DNA of 64,000 bases, taken from the NCBI RefSeq assembly GCF_026342405.1, contig NZ_JAPEMU010000001.1:1922001-1986000 (forward strand), read 5' to 3'. This DNA comes from Kitasatospora sp. NBC_00240. Its GTDB lineage: Bacteria > Actinomycetota > Actinomycetes > Streptomycetales > Streptomycetaceae. Made by a program: the position numbers and the translations under genes. The notes below the pieces were generated by a model. The model was given only the letters and a program-made list of their open reading frames with translations, was not told the DNA's origin and did no database searches. Shown piece after piece: positions 55,744-64,000 of this stretch; positions within the stretch are counted from its first letter, which is position 1, and each line of letters starts with the position of its first letter.

Positions 55744-55783
55744 GGCCCCGCCCCCGGACCGCGAACGGTCCGGGGGCGGGGCC
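55744..55783 (-). terminator. 17-bp hairpin with T3, after pheT
   Basis: Bases 55744-55760 pair perfectly with 55767-55783. On the minus strand TTT follows. It ends the pheS-pheT transcript, 17 bases after the pheT stop. Confidence 0.85.
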
Positions 55784-55799
55784 CCTGCCAGCAGTTGCC

Positions 55800-58319
55800 T
55801 CAGACTCCGCGCAGTGCGGCTCCCGTACGGGCCACGGCCTCGGCGACCGCCGCCTCACGGGCCGCCGTCGCCTCGTCGGCGGTCAGCGTCCGGTCGGTGG
55901 CCCGGAAGCGCAGCGCGTACGCGAGCGACTTCTTGCCCTCGCCGACCTGCTCGCCGGTGAAGACGTCGAACAGCCGAATGGCCTCCAGCAGCTCGCCCGC
56001 GCCGGCCCGCAGCGCGGCCTCGACCTCGGCGGCCGGCACGGCGGAGTCGACGATCAGGGCGACGTCCTGGGTGGCCACCGGGTAGGCGGACACCGTCGGG
56101 CCGGTGACCCGCTCGGCGCCGTCGGCGGTCAGCAGGTCGAGGTCGATCTGCATCGCGCTGGTGCGGTCCGGCAGGCCGAGCGCCTTGACCACCCGCGGGT
56201 GCAGCTCACCCGCGTGGCCGACCACCCGGTCGGTGCCCGCGACCAGCAGCTCGGCGCAGCGGCCCGGGTGCCAGGGCATCAGCTGGCCCTGGCGGACGGT
56301 CAGCTCGACGCCGGCGGCGCGGGCCACCGTACGGGCCGCCTCGACGGCGTCCGCCCAGCCGGCCTGCGCACCCTTGCCCCACCAGCCGTGGGGCAGCCGC
56401 TCGCCGGCCAGCGCGACGGCGACCCGGCGCGGCTGGTCGGGCAGGGCGGCGTTCAGCTCGGCGAGCTCCGCCGCGGTCGGGCGGCGGTCCACGGCCGGGC
56501 GCGGCGCGACCGACAGCTCGTCCTTCGGCAGGAAGACGGTGCCCGTCTCGAAGATCGCCAGGTCGGTGTTGCCGCGGCCGACGTTGCGGCGCAGCGCCCC
56601 GAGCAGGCCCGGCAGCAGCGTGGTGCGCAGCGCCGGCTCCTCCTCGTTGAGCGGGTTGACCAGCTTCACCGTACGGCGGCGGCGGTCGTCCTTCTCCAGG
56701 CCGAGCGCGTCGAAGGCGGCCTCGCCGACGAACGGGTAGTTGTTGACCTCGACGTAGCCGGCGGCGGCGAGCGCGACGCCGACCCGGCGGTGCATCCGCT
56801 GGGCCTCGGTCAGGCCCTTGCCCGGCGGCACGGTGGGCATCCGGGCGGGGACGTTGTCGTACCCCTCCAGGCGGATGACCTCCTCGGCGAGGTCGTACGG
56901 GTCGGTGAGGTCGGGGCGCCAGGTCGGCGGGGTGACCTCCAGGACGTCGGCGCCCGCGACGGAGCAGCCCACCTCCTGCAGGCGCCGGGCGACCGTCTCA
57001 CGGCCGTACACGGTGCCGGCGACCCGGTCGGGCAGGTCCGCCGGGATGGTGATGGTGCGCAGCGGGTGCGGGGCCGCGATGTCGGTGACCCCGGCCTCGG
57101 CGGTGCCCCCGGCGATCAGGACCAGCAGGTCCACGGCGCGCTGGGCGGCGGCGCGGGCGGCCTCCGGGTCGACGCCGCGCTCGAAGCGCTTGGACGCCTC
57201 GGAGGGCAGCTTGTGGCGCTTGGCGGTGCGGGCGACCGAGACGGAGTCGAAGTGCGCCGCCTCGATGATCACCTCGGTGGAGCCGCTGGACTCGCCGGTC
57301 TCCGGGTCCAGGACGGCGTCGAGGATCTCGGTGCTGGCCCCGCCCATGACACCGGCCAGGCCGATCGGGCCGGAGTTGTCGCAGATCAGCAGGTCCTCGG
57401 CGGACAGCTTGCGCTTGACGCCGTCGAGAGTGGTGAGGATCTCGCCCTCCTGCGCCCGGCGGACCTGGATCGGGCCGTCGACGCGGCCCCGGTCGTAGGC
57501 GTGCAGGGGCTGGCCGACCTCCAGCATCACGTAGTTCGTGATGTCGACGGTCAGCGAGATCGGGCGGATGCCGGCCTTCTGCAGACGGCGCTGCAGCCAG
57601 ATCGGCGACTTGGCCCCCGGGTCGATGCCGACGACCGTGCGGGCGACGAAACGGTCGCAGCCCACCGGGTCGGCGACCTTCACCAGGTAGCCGTAGCTGT
57701 TGGCCGGCGGCACGTCCAGCAGCGCCGGGTCGGCGAGCGGCAGACCGTACGCGGCGGCGGCCTCGCGGGCGACACCGCGCATCGAGAGGCAGTAGCCGCG
57801 GTCGGGGGTGACCGCGATGTCCAGCACCTCGTCGACCAGCTGGAGCAGCTCGATCGCGTCGGTGCCGGGCTCGTACTCCGGCGGGAGCACGATGATGCCG
57901 TTGTGGTCGTCGCCCATGCCGAGCTCGCGGGCGGAGCAGATCATGCCGGCCGAGGTGTGGCCGTAGGTCTGCCGCGCGGCGATCGGGAAGGGACCGGGCA
58001 GCACGGCGCCCGGCAGCACGACGACGACCTTGTCGCCGACGGCGAAGTTGGTCGCGCCGCAGACGATCTCCTGCGGCTCGCCGGTGCCGTTGGCGTCGCC
58101 GACGTTGACGAAGCAGTGCCGGATCGGCTTCTTGAAGCCGGAGAGCTCCTCGATGGACAGCACCTGGCCGACCACCAGCGGGCCCTTGAGGTCGCCGTTG
58201 AGCTGCTCGACGGTCTCGACCTCGAGGCCGGCGCGGACCAGCCGGGCCGCCACGTCGCGGCCGGTCTCGCCCGCCGGCAGGTCGACGTACTCACGCAGCC
58301 AGGAAAGCGGGACGCGCAT
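55800..58319 (-). CDS. pheT: Phenylalanine-tRNA ligase beta subunit
   Basis: 839 residues from ATG 58319, whose A overlaps the last base of the pheS stop. Order: tRNA-binding EMAP-like domain (about 40-150, [25 protein letters not shown]), B3/B4 editing domain (about 215-380), B5 DNA-binding-like domain (about 410-475), catalytic-like core (about 485-700), and the anticodon-binding FDX-ACB domain (about 745-839, [12 protein letters not shown]). It works with PheS as an alpha2-beta2 tetramer. Confidence 0.97.
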   Translation of the reverse strand: MRVPLSWLREYVDLPAGETGRDVAARLVRAGLEVETVEQLNGDLKGPLVVGQVLSIEELSGFKKPIRHCFVNVGDANGTGEPQEIVCGATNFAVGDKVVVVLPGAVLPGPFPIAARQTYGHTSAGMICSARELGMGDDHNGIIVLPPEYEPGTDAIELLQLVDEVLDIAVTPDRGYCLSMRGVAREAAAAYGLPLADPALLDVPPANSYGYLVKVADPVGCDRFVARTVVGIDPGAKSPIWLQRRLQKAGIRPISLTVDITNYVMLEVGQPLHAYDRGRVDGPIQVRRAQEGEILTTLDGVKRKLSAEDLLICDNSGPIGLAGVMGGASTEILDAVLDPETGESSGSTEVIIEAAHFDSVSVARTAKRHKLPSEASKRFERGVDPEAARAAAQRAVDLLVLIAGGTAEAGVTDIAAPHPLRTITIPADLPDRVAGTVYGRETVARRLQEVGCSVAGADVLEVTPPTWRPDLTDPYDLAEEVIRLEGYDNVPARMPTVPPGKGLTEAQRMHRRVGVALAAAGYVEVNNYPFVGEAAFDALGLEKDDRRRRTVKLVNPLNEEEPALRTTLLPGLLGALRRNVGRGNTDLAIFETGTVFLPKDELSVAPRPAVDRRPTAAELAELNAALPDQPRRVAVALAGERLPHGWWGKGAQAGWADAVEAARTVARAAGVELTVRQGQLMPWHPGRCAELLVAGTDRVVGHAGELHPRVVKALGLPDRTSAMQIDLDLLTADGAERVTGPTVSAYPVATQDVALIVDSAVPAAEVEAALRAGAGELLEAIRLFDVFTGEQVGEGKKSLAYALRFRATDRTLTADEATAAREAAVAEAVARTGAALRGV

Positions 58320-59440
58320 CAGATCTCCATCCCGAACGGGAGGGTGAAGCGCACGTCACCCTCGACCATGTCGCGCATGTCGGCGACGCTGTGGCGGTTC
58401 ATCAGGATTCGCTCCAGACCGAGGCCGAAGGCGAACCCGCTGTAGCGGTTCGGGTCGACACCGGCGGCGATCAGGACGCGCGGGTTGACCACGCCGCAGC
58501 CGCCGAGCTCGATCCAGCCCTCGGAGGAGCAGGTGCGGCAGGGGCGGTCCGGGTTGCCGATGCTCTCGCCCCGGCAGACGAAGCACTGCAGGTCGATCTC
58601 GGCGCTCGGCTCGGTGAACGGGAAGTACGAGGGCCGCCAGCGCAGCTCCAGGCCGTCGCCGATGAGCTTGGCGACCAGCAGTTCGATGGTGCCCTTGAGG
58701 TCGGCGAAGGTGATCCCCTCGTCCACCGCCAGGCCCTCCAGCTGCCGGAACACCGGGGTGTGGGTGGCGTCCAGCTCGTCCGTCCGGTAGACCCGGCCGG
58801 GGCAGATCACGTAGACCGGGGGCTCGCGGTCGAGCATGCTGCGGATCTGGACCGGGGAGGTCTGGGTGCGCAGCACCACGCCGGAGTCGGCGGAGCCGTC
58901 CGGGGCCTGGACGAAGAAGGTGTCCTGCATCGACCGGGCGGGGTGGTCCGGGCCCAGGTTGAGGGCGTCGAAGTTGAGCCACTCCGCCTCGACCTCGGGG
59001 CCCTCGGCGACCTCGTAGCCCATCGCGACGAAGGTGTCCTCGATGCGCTCCGCGAGGGTGGTGAGCGGGTGCCGGGCGCCGCGCGGGGCACGGTCGAACG
59101 GCAGGGTGACGTCCACCGCCTCCTCGACCAGCACGCGGGCGTCGCGCTCCGCCTCCAGCTCGGTCTGCCGCCGGGCCAGGGCCTGGTTGACAGCGCCCCG
59201 GGCCTGGCCGATCAGCTTGCCCGCCGCCGCCTTGGCGTGCGGCGGGAGGGCGCCGATCTCGCGGTTGGCGAGGGACAGTGCGGAGCGGTCGCCGGTGTGG
59301 GCGACCTTGGCCTGCTTGAGCTCGTCGAGGGAGCCGGCCGCGGCGAAGGCCGCGAGGGCCTCGTCCCTGGCGTGCTCGACCTCTTCGGGCTTGAGTGCCT
59401 CGACCTCTACCGGGTCGTACGACTTATTGGGTGCCGACAT
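58319..59440 (-). CDS. pheS: Phenylalanine-tRNA ligase alpha subunit
   Basis: 373 residues from ATG 59440. An N-terminal coiled coil (about 5-95) binds tRNA. The class II core carries [11 protein letters not shown] near 228 and [20 protein letters not shown] near 340 (motif 3). A Cys-rich insert CFVCRG-CRTC near residue 280 is found in actinobacterial PheS and may bind zinc. It charges tRNA-Phe with PheT. No T-box or phenylalanine leader peptide is evident in the 424-bp region upstream. Confidence 0.97.
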   Translation of the reverse strand: MSAPNKSYDPVEVEALKPEEVEHARDEALAAFAAAGSLDELKQAKVAHTGDRSALSLANREIGALPPHAKAAAGKLIGQARGAVNQALARRQTELEAERDARVLVEEAVDVTLPFDRAPRGARHPLTTLAERIEDTFVAMGYEVAEGPEVEAEWLNFDALNLGPDHPARSMQDTFFVQAPDGSADSGVVLRTQTSPVQIRSMLDREPPVYVICPGRVYRTDELDATHTPVFRQLEGLAVDEGITFADLKGTIELLVAKLIGDGLELRWRPSYFPFTEPSAEIDLQCFVCRGESIGNPDRPCRTCSSEGWIELGGCGVVNPRVLIAAGVDPNRYSGFAFGLGLERILMNRHSVADMRDMVEGDVRFTLPFGMEI

Positions 59441-59864
59441 CTCTATCTTTCCCGTGCTCCTGCTCGTCCGTGCTCAGGTAAAGGTGGCTGGTTCCGCCTC
59501 TGCGGTACGCCCGACGTGGCCGGGGCACGGGCAGCCGCTCCCCGCAGGTGGAGGGTGGGTGTCCGCGGCTCGGCCGCGCCGGGCGTCCCATACGACGCCA
59601 AGGGTCGAGTGTAGTCGGCCCCCTGATGGGCTCGGCTCGCCTCCGGGGCGCTTCTCGTCCGGTGCCGACGGTCGGCGGGCACTGCGATCCCCCCTACGTC
59701 GGGATCTTGGCCCTTCTCCCTTTCGGCACCGGCGCGCCCCTTCGGCTCGCTCGCGGTGCCGGGGGTGCGGGAGGGTTCGAAAATGGCGGGGTGGGAGGCG
59801 GCCCTGGATGGGATGGCCCGGCGGGGGGCTTCGGGGCGCCCGCCGGCGGGGCCCCGGGGCTCGG
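59441..59864. other. 424-bp gap upstream of pheS, with a hairpin at 59725-59760
   Basis: Contains GGCACC/GGTGCC inverted arms (59725-59730 and 59755-59760), a probable terminator of the histidine kinase gene. A weak -10-like TACACT lies near 59608 on the minus strand and may be the pheS promoter. I see no gene. Confidence 0.4.
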
Positions 59865-60968
59865 TCAGAGCATGAAGTCGGGGATGCCGGCGGGCAGGAT
59901 AAATCGGAACCGGGCGCCGCCGCCGGGCGCGCGGTCGACCCGGATCGAGCCGCCGTGGGCCTCGACGATGCCCTTGACGATGTAGAGGCCGAGGCCGGTG
60001 CCGCCGCGCTTACTGCCGCGCCAGAAGCGGGTGAAGACGCGCGGCATCGACTCCTCGGGGATGCCTCCGCCTTCGTCGCTCACGGTGACCGCTGTGCCTT
60101 CCAGGACTCGGGGTGGGGTGCCGGGGCGCTCCCAGACGGGTGCCTCGACGACCTCCTTGGCCGGTGCCACCTCGATCGTGACAGTTCCCTCGCCGTGCCG
60201 CACGGCATTTTCCAGCAGGTTGCCCAGGACCTGGTCGACCTTGTCGGGGTCGGCCCAGAGCTGGGTGAGCGGCTCGGTGATCCGGATGTCGAAGCGCTCC
60301 TCCGGGATACCGGCCGCGACCTTGCCGTCCACGTGCCGGCGCACGGCCGCCGCGAGGTCGACCACCTGCTTGCGGACCTCCAGCCGACCGGCGTCGATCC
60401 GGGAGATGTCCAGCAGTTCGGCGATCAGCCGGGTGACCCGGTCGGCGTCCGCGTCCACCGTCTCCAGCATCAGGCGCTTCTGGCCGTCGGTGAACCGCTC
60501 CCACTTGGCCAGCAGGGTCGCGGTGAACCCCTTGACGCTGGTGAGCGGGGAGCGCAGCTCGTGCGCGACGGTGGCGATCAGCTCGGCGTGGCTGCGCTCG
60601 GTGCGGCGGCGTTCCTCGGTGCCGCGCAGCGCGATCACCACCCGCAGCAGCGGCCCGCACGGGTGCTCCCGCACGTACCGGGCGGAGACCAGCACCTCAC
60701 GGCCGCCGGGCAGCAGCAGGTTGCGTTCGGGCTGGCCGGTGCGGGTGGCCAGCCCGCCGTACGGGTCGGTGAGCTGCCACCAGCGGCGCCCGTCGAGGTC
60801 CTCCAGCGGGAGCGCGGCCGCCAGCGGGCTGCCGAGGGCGGCGCCCGGGGCGATGCCGGTGAGGCGGGTGGCGGCGCTGTTGAAGCACTCCACCCGGCCG
60901 TCGGCGCCCGCGATCACCAGCCCGTCGGGCAGGTCGTCCGGATCGAGCTCTGCCCCGCTGCCGGCCAT
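59865..60968 (-). CDS. PAS-domain sensor histidine kinase
   Basis: 367 residues from ATG 60968. N-terminal PAS domain (about 10-115, GLVIAGADGRVECFNSAATRLTG), then the HisKA H-box ATVAHELRSPLTSVKGF with phospho-His near residue 135, N-box LGNLLENAVRHGEG near 245, G1 VSDEGGGIPEE and G2 GTGLGLYIVKGIVEAHGG. No membrane segment is present, so it senses an internal signal. No response regulator gene is adjacent, so it is an orphan here. The same gene sits beside pheST in related genomes. Confidence 0.9.
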   Translation of the reverse strand: MAGSGAELDPDDLPDGLVIAGADGRVECFNSAATRLTGIAPGAALGSPLAAALPLEDLDGRRWWQLTDPYGGLATRTGQPERNLLLPGGREVLVSARYVREHPCGPLLRVVIALRGTEERRRTERSHAELIATVAHELRSPLTSVKGFTATLLAKWERFTDGQKRLMLETVDADADRVTRLIAELLDISRIDAGRLEVRKQVVDLAAAVRRHVDGKVAAGIPEERFDIRITEPLTQLWADPDKVDQVLGNLLENAVRHGEGTVTIEVAPAKEVVEAPVWERPGTPPRVLEGTAVTVSDEGGGIPEESMPRVFTRFWRGSKRGGTGLGLYIVKGIVEAHGGSIRVDRAPGGGARFRFILPAGIPDFML

Positions 60969-61027
60969 GGGTGTCCTCCCCGATTACCCACCGTGTACTT
61001 CCCCCCACCGGAGTGACCCTAGCGTCC

Positions 61028-61894
61028 CTACCCCTGTGCGCGACACCCTCCGGGCGAGCGCTGGGCCCGGGCGGAGGCATAGAGGCAGACGGCGGCGGCC
61101 GTGGCGAGGTTGAGGCTCTCGGCGTGCCCGTGGATGGGCACGCGCACCACCTCGTCGGTGAGCGCGCGGGTCTCCTCCGGCAGACCCCAGGCCTCGTTGC
61201 CGAACACCCATGCGCCGGGCGCGCCCAGGGTGCCCTCGTCGAGCTCCTGGTCGAGGTCGCGCTCCCCCGCGCCGTCGGCGGCGAGCACCCGCACGCCGGC
61301 CTCGCGGAGCCGTGCGACGGCCTCCTCGACCGGGACGCCGACGGCGACCGGGAGGTGGAAGAGGCTGCCGACCGAGGCCCGGACGGCCTTGGGGTTGTAC
61401 AGGTCCACGGAGGCGTCGGTGAGCACCACCGCGTCCGCGCCGGCCGCGTCGGCGGTCCGCAGCACGGTGCCGGCGTTGCCGGGGTCGCGGACGTGGGCCA
61501 GCACGGCGACCAGCCGGGGCCGGGCACGCAGCACGTCCTCGAAGGGGGTGTCGATGAAGCGGCAGAGCGCGACGATGCCCTGCGGGGTGACGGTGTCGCA
61601 GATCTCGGCGATCACTTCGTCGGTCGCGGTGAGCAGCGGGAGTCCTTCGGCGCGGGCGGCGTCGACGATGTCGGCGTGCCGGTCCGCGGCCTCCTGGGTG
61701 AGGTAGATCTCGACCACCGCATGCTCGGACGTGCCCGGCAGCTGCCCGTACGCGACGGCCTCGCGGACGGCCTGCGGGCCCTCGGCGAGGAAGCGGCGCT
61801 CCTTGGTGCGCTGGTTGCGCTTGGCCAGCCGGCGGGCGGCGACGACGCGGGGCGAGCGCAAGGAGGTCAGCAGGGGGATGTCGGTGCTCTGCAT
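61028..61894 (-). CDS. TrmH-family RNA 2'-O-ribose methyltransferase
   Basis: 288 residues from ATG 61894. N-terminal substrate domain LAKRNQRTKERRFLAEGPQAVREA; C-terminal SpoU domain with VRDPGNAGTVLRTADAAG near residue 137, FGNEAWGL near 232 and IPIHGHAESLNLATAAAVCLY (VPIHGHAESLN) near 255. It methylates a ribose in rRNA or tRNA; some actinobacterial relatives give antibiotic resistance. It lies between the rplT operon and the histidine kinase, with the same direction as both. Confidence 0.9.
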   Translation of the reverse strand: MQSTDIPLLTSLRSPRVVAARRLAKRNQRTKERRFLAEGPQAVREAVAYGQLPGTSEHAVVEIYLTQEAADRHADIVDAARAEGLPLLTATDEVIAEICDTVTPQGIVALCRFIDTPFEDVLRARPRLVAVLAHVRDPGNAGTVLRTADAAGADAVVLTDASVDLYNPKAVRASVGSLFHLPVAVGVPVEEAVARLREAGVRVLAADGAGERDLDQELDEGTLGAPGAWVFGNEAWGLPEETRALTDEVVRVPIHGHAESLNLATAAAVCLYASARAQRSPGGCRAQG

Positions 61895-62052
61895 GGTCTC
61901 GTCTCCGGGCAGGGGTTGCCGTGGGAGGCGCGCGCCGGGCGGGCGGGCGCCGTCGGATGCGGTCGGACGCCCCTTCGGCGGCCCGGTCTGCGGGCGGGGG
62001 TCGCCCGCCCGCGGGCAGCGCCGGGCCCCGGTGCGGCCTCGGGTGAATGCGA

Positions 62053-62086
62053 ATCGGACCCGCAGGAGCGTGCCTGCGGGTCCGAT
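62053..62086 (-). terminator. 14-bp hairpin after rplT
   Basis: Bases 62053-62066 pair perfectly with 62073-62086 around a 6-base loop. It closes the infC-rpmI-rplT operon. Confidence 0.8.
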
Positions 62087-62126
62087 CGGTGAGCTACGCG
62101 GTGCCGGGGCACCTGATCCGGGAGGA

Positions 62127-62522
62127 TCAGGCGGCGTCGGCGGCGGCCCGGGGGGCGTTGACGTCGGTCGGCAGCGCCTTCTGGGCCACCTCGACGAGCG
62201 ACGCGAAGACGGCCGGGTCGTTGACGGCCAGGTCGGCCAGCATCTTGCGGTCGATCTCGACGTTGGCAGCCTTCAGACCCTGCACGAAGCGGTTGTAGGT
62301 GATGCCGTTGGCACGAGCCGCAGCGTTGATGCGCTGGATCCAGAGCTGACGGAAGTCGCCCTTGCGCTTCTTGCGGTCGTTGTAGTTGTAAACGAGCGAG
62401 TGGGTGACCTGCTCCTTGGCCTTGCGGTACAGGCGCGACCGCTGGCCGCGGTAACCGCTGGCCCGCTCGAGGATGACCCGGCGCTTCTTGTGGGCGTTTA
62501 CTGCCCGCTTGACGCGTGCCAC
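62127..62522 (-). CDS. rplT: 50S ribosomal protein L20
   Basis: 131 residues from a GTG at 62522, with AAGGAG seven bases upstream. The highly basic N-terminal extension ([26 protein letters not shown]) and [25 protein letters not shown] near residue 60-80 are typical. It binds 23S rRNA early in assembly. In Bacillus L20 represses its own operon; no such leader is clear in the 103-bp gap here. Last gene of infC-rpmI-rplT. Confidence 0.98.
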   Translation of the reverse strand: MARVKRAVNAHKKRRVILERASGYRGQRSRLYRKAKEQVTHSLVYNYNDRKKRKGDFRQLWIQRINAAARANGITYNRFVQGLKAANVEIDRKMLADLAVNDPAVFASLVEVAQKALPTDVNAPRAAADAA

Positions 62523-62625
62523 TTCATTACTCCTTGGGTTGGACCACGGACTACTTCACGTGGTCCGTCATTCGAATGGGTCGGGAAGGATCAGCCGGTC
62601 CCACGGCGTGGCCGTGGGAAGGGGA

Positions 62626-62820
62626 TCACTTGCCGAGAAGCTTCTTGACCTTCTTGACATCGGCCGGAGCCACCACGACCGTCCCGGCGAGCTTGCGGGT
62701 CAGGGTCGAGGGCTTGTGCTCGAGCAGGTGGCGACGGCCGGCACGCTCGCGCAGCACCTTCCCGGAGCCGCTGATCTTGAAGCGCTTGCTGGCGCCGCTG
62801 TGCGTCTTTTGCTTCGGCAT
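62626..62820 (-). CDS. rpmI: 50S ribosomal protein L35
   Basis: 64 residues from ATG 62820 ([15 protein letters not shown]), strongly basic throughout, ending KKVKKLLGK. The full length and order of motifs fit L35. Middle gene of infC-rpmI-rplT, 141 bp after infC. Confidence 0.98.
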   Translation of the reverse strand: MPKQKTHSGASKRFKISGSGKVLRERAGRRHLLEHKPSTLTRKLAGTVVVAPADVKKVKKLLGK

Positions 62821-62961
62821 GTCGCCGTCTCTCCTCGTCGGTCCCGTTCCTGCCCGCGCGGTGGTGCCGCGCGGGCAGGGACTGGATTGATCTGTGGTGG
62901 CCGGGCGGGTGCCCCGCCACCTTGGTGACCGGTCCTCCCGGACGGTCCCGAGCCCTGGGGC

Positions 62962-63693
62962 TCAGGCGTCCTGGGAGACCTCGGTCGGCTGCTCGACCTC
63001 GGCGTCGGTCTCGTCCGCGTCCTCGGCGTCGTCGGCCTCGTCGGCCTCCGCCTCGGCTGCGGCGTTCTCGGCCTCAAGCGCTGCGTCGTCGTCCGCGGCG
63101 GCGTCGGGGCCGGTGTTGCGGCCCTGACGCTCGGCCTTACGGGCGTCCGCGATCGCGCGGGCCTCGGCCATCGCCTCGGTCTTCTTCTTGTGCGGGCCAA
63201 GCACCATGATCATGTTACGGCCGTCCTGCTTGGCCGAGGACTCCACGAAGCCCAGGTCCTGGACGTCGTTCGCCAGCCGCTGCAGCAGTCGGAAGCCCAG
63301 CTCGGGGCGCGACTGCTCACGACCGCGGAACATGATCGTGATCTTGACCTTGTCGCCCTGCTTGAGGAACCGAACGACGTGACCCTTCTTGGTGTCATAG
63401 TCGTGCGGGTCGATCTTCGGCCGGAGCTTCATCTCCTTGATGACCGTGTGCGCCTGGTTCTTGCGCGCCTCACGGGCCTTCATGGCCGACTCGTACTTGA
63501 ACTTGCCGTAGTCCATGAGCTTGCACACCGGCGGCCGGGCGGTCGCCGCGACCTCGACGAGGTCGAGGTCGTACTCCTGCGCAAGCTCCAGCGCCTTGGC
63601 AAGCGGCACGATGCCGACCTGCTCGCCGCTGGGACCGACGAGTCGCACCTCGGGGACGCGAATCCGGTCGTTGATGCGGGGCTCGGTGCTGAT
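62962..63693 (-). CDS. infC: Translation initiation factor IF-3, with AUC start codon
   Basis: 243 residues if started at an ATC (AUC) codon at 63693, read [17 protein letters not shown] perfect AGGAGG lies four bases before it, and the conserved N-terminal RINDRIR segment would be lost from the next start, the GTG at 63648. The N-domain (about 10-80, [14 protein letters not shown]), linker helix and C-domain (about 95-175, [20 protein letters not shown]) are intact. A long acidic tail (about 200-243) is actinobacterial. IF-3 prevents initiation from non-standard starts, so this codon should give autoregulation as with AUU in E. coli. Confidence 0.92.
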   Translation of the reverse strand: MSTEPRINDRIRVPEVRLVGPSGEQVGIVPLAKALELAQEYDLDLVEVAATARPPVCKLMDYGKFKYESAMKAREARKNQAHTVIKEMKLRPKIDPHDYDTKKGHVVRFLKQGDKVKITIMFRGREQSRPELGFRLLQRLANDVQDLGFVESSAKQDGRNMIMVLGPHKKKTEAMAEARAIADARKAERQGRNTGPDAAADDDAALEAENAAAEAEADEADDAEDADETDAEVEQPTEVSQDA

Positions 63694-63825
63694 GGGGCCT
63701 CCTCGGTTGCACCTTTTCCGATGCGGCCGTCGGACGGCGGTCGCACGTAGTGAACTCGACCACTGGGCGGGGCTTCATTCGTGCTGCGCTGCCCACTTGC
63801 TGGTTGGCTGCACGCACCGCGACAC

Positions 63826-63856
63826 GAAAAAAGCCCCGCTCGGTGCAAGCGGGGCT
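63826..63856 (-). terminator. Intrinsic terminator with T6 upstream of infC
   Basis: On the minus strand AGCCCCGC...GCGGGGCT (63856-63848 with 63840-63832) is followed by TTTTTT (63831-63826). It lies 133 bases before infC, either as the terminator of a gene beyond the window or as an attenuator in the infC leader. Confidence 0.8.
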
Positions 63857-64000
63857 CCACACATCCGGGGGCGACGCCCTGGTGAGGGACGCTGCTGGCG
63901 ACTGTGCGCCTTGCGGCGTACGTCGCGGACCGGGACCCGTCGACCGCGAGGCCGATCAGGTGGGAGACTTTCGCGGTTGCCCTCTCGGGCCTCCTGGGTG
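63857..64000. other. Window end, no gene seen
   Basis: 144 bases with no frame I can support. It may be part of the infC upstream leader or the end of a neighbouring gene beyond the window. Confidence 0.35.

Overview
The window is chromosomal DNA of a Streptomycetaceae actinomycete (Streptomyces or Kitasatospora). GC content is very high, codon third positions are almost all G or C, and GTG starts are common. It carries the sporulation regulator SsgB, a class E sortase-type LAxTG surface protein and a streptomycete-style CsnR operator. Gene order follows the conserved core of such chromosomes: thrS to ssgB on the left, argCJBDR in the middle, and pheST then infC-rpmI-rplT on the right. No insertion sequence, prophage, CRISPR array or resistance cassette is visible.

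Left third (1-24.5 kb): the end of a membrane glycosyltransferase, a LAxTG wall protein, a HIT phosphorylase beside thrS, and an unknown gene paired with a DUF4365 nuclease-like gene. These are followed by a DnaQ-like exonuclease, two tRNA-Val(CAC) genes, a PGPGW membrane protein, ssgB, a CGNR zinc-finger protein, pabB/pabC for p-aminobenzoate, a tRNA cluster (Gly, Cys, three identical Val), a Ser/Thr kinase and a large SpoIIE-type phosphatase sensor.

Middle (24.5-46 kb): a cobalamin block made of a CysG-like SUMT, a very long BluB-CobT fusion and CbiE-CbiT. Next come the methionine importer metNIQ with an odd leader region, an ECF-like sigma factor, and the arginine genes argC-J-B-D-R and argG-H with ARG-box-like promoters.

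Right third (46-64 kb): small accessory enzymes, a secreted GH46 chitosanase under a perfect 19-bp CsnR-type palindrome, pheS-pheT, a sensor kinase, a TrmH methyltransferase and the infC-rpmI-rplT translation operon. infC reads from an AUC codon behind a strong Shine-Dalgarno.

The most unusual element lies at 53.4-53.7 kb on the minus strand, directly downstream of a conserved gene of unknown function. Two tandem RNAs there each contain a complete tRNA-like body in circularly permuted order: the T-arm and the 3' acceptor strand come first, then a 7-nt loop, then the 5' acceptor strand and the D-arm. The RNA ends meet where an anticodon loop would be. Residues for the U8-A14, A15-U48, G18-U55 and G19-C56 tertiary contacts are kept in both. 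The nearest known architecture is the YrlA class of bacterial Y RNAs or permuted tRNA genes, but no Ro60/TROVE gene is in the window. This RNA-protein locus is the best candidate for an undescribed system.
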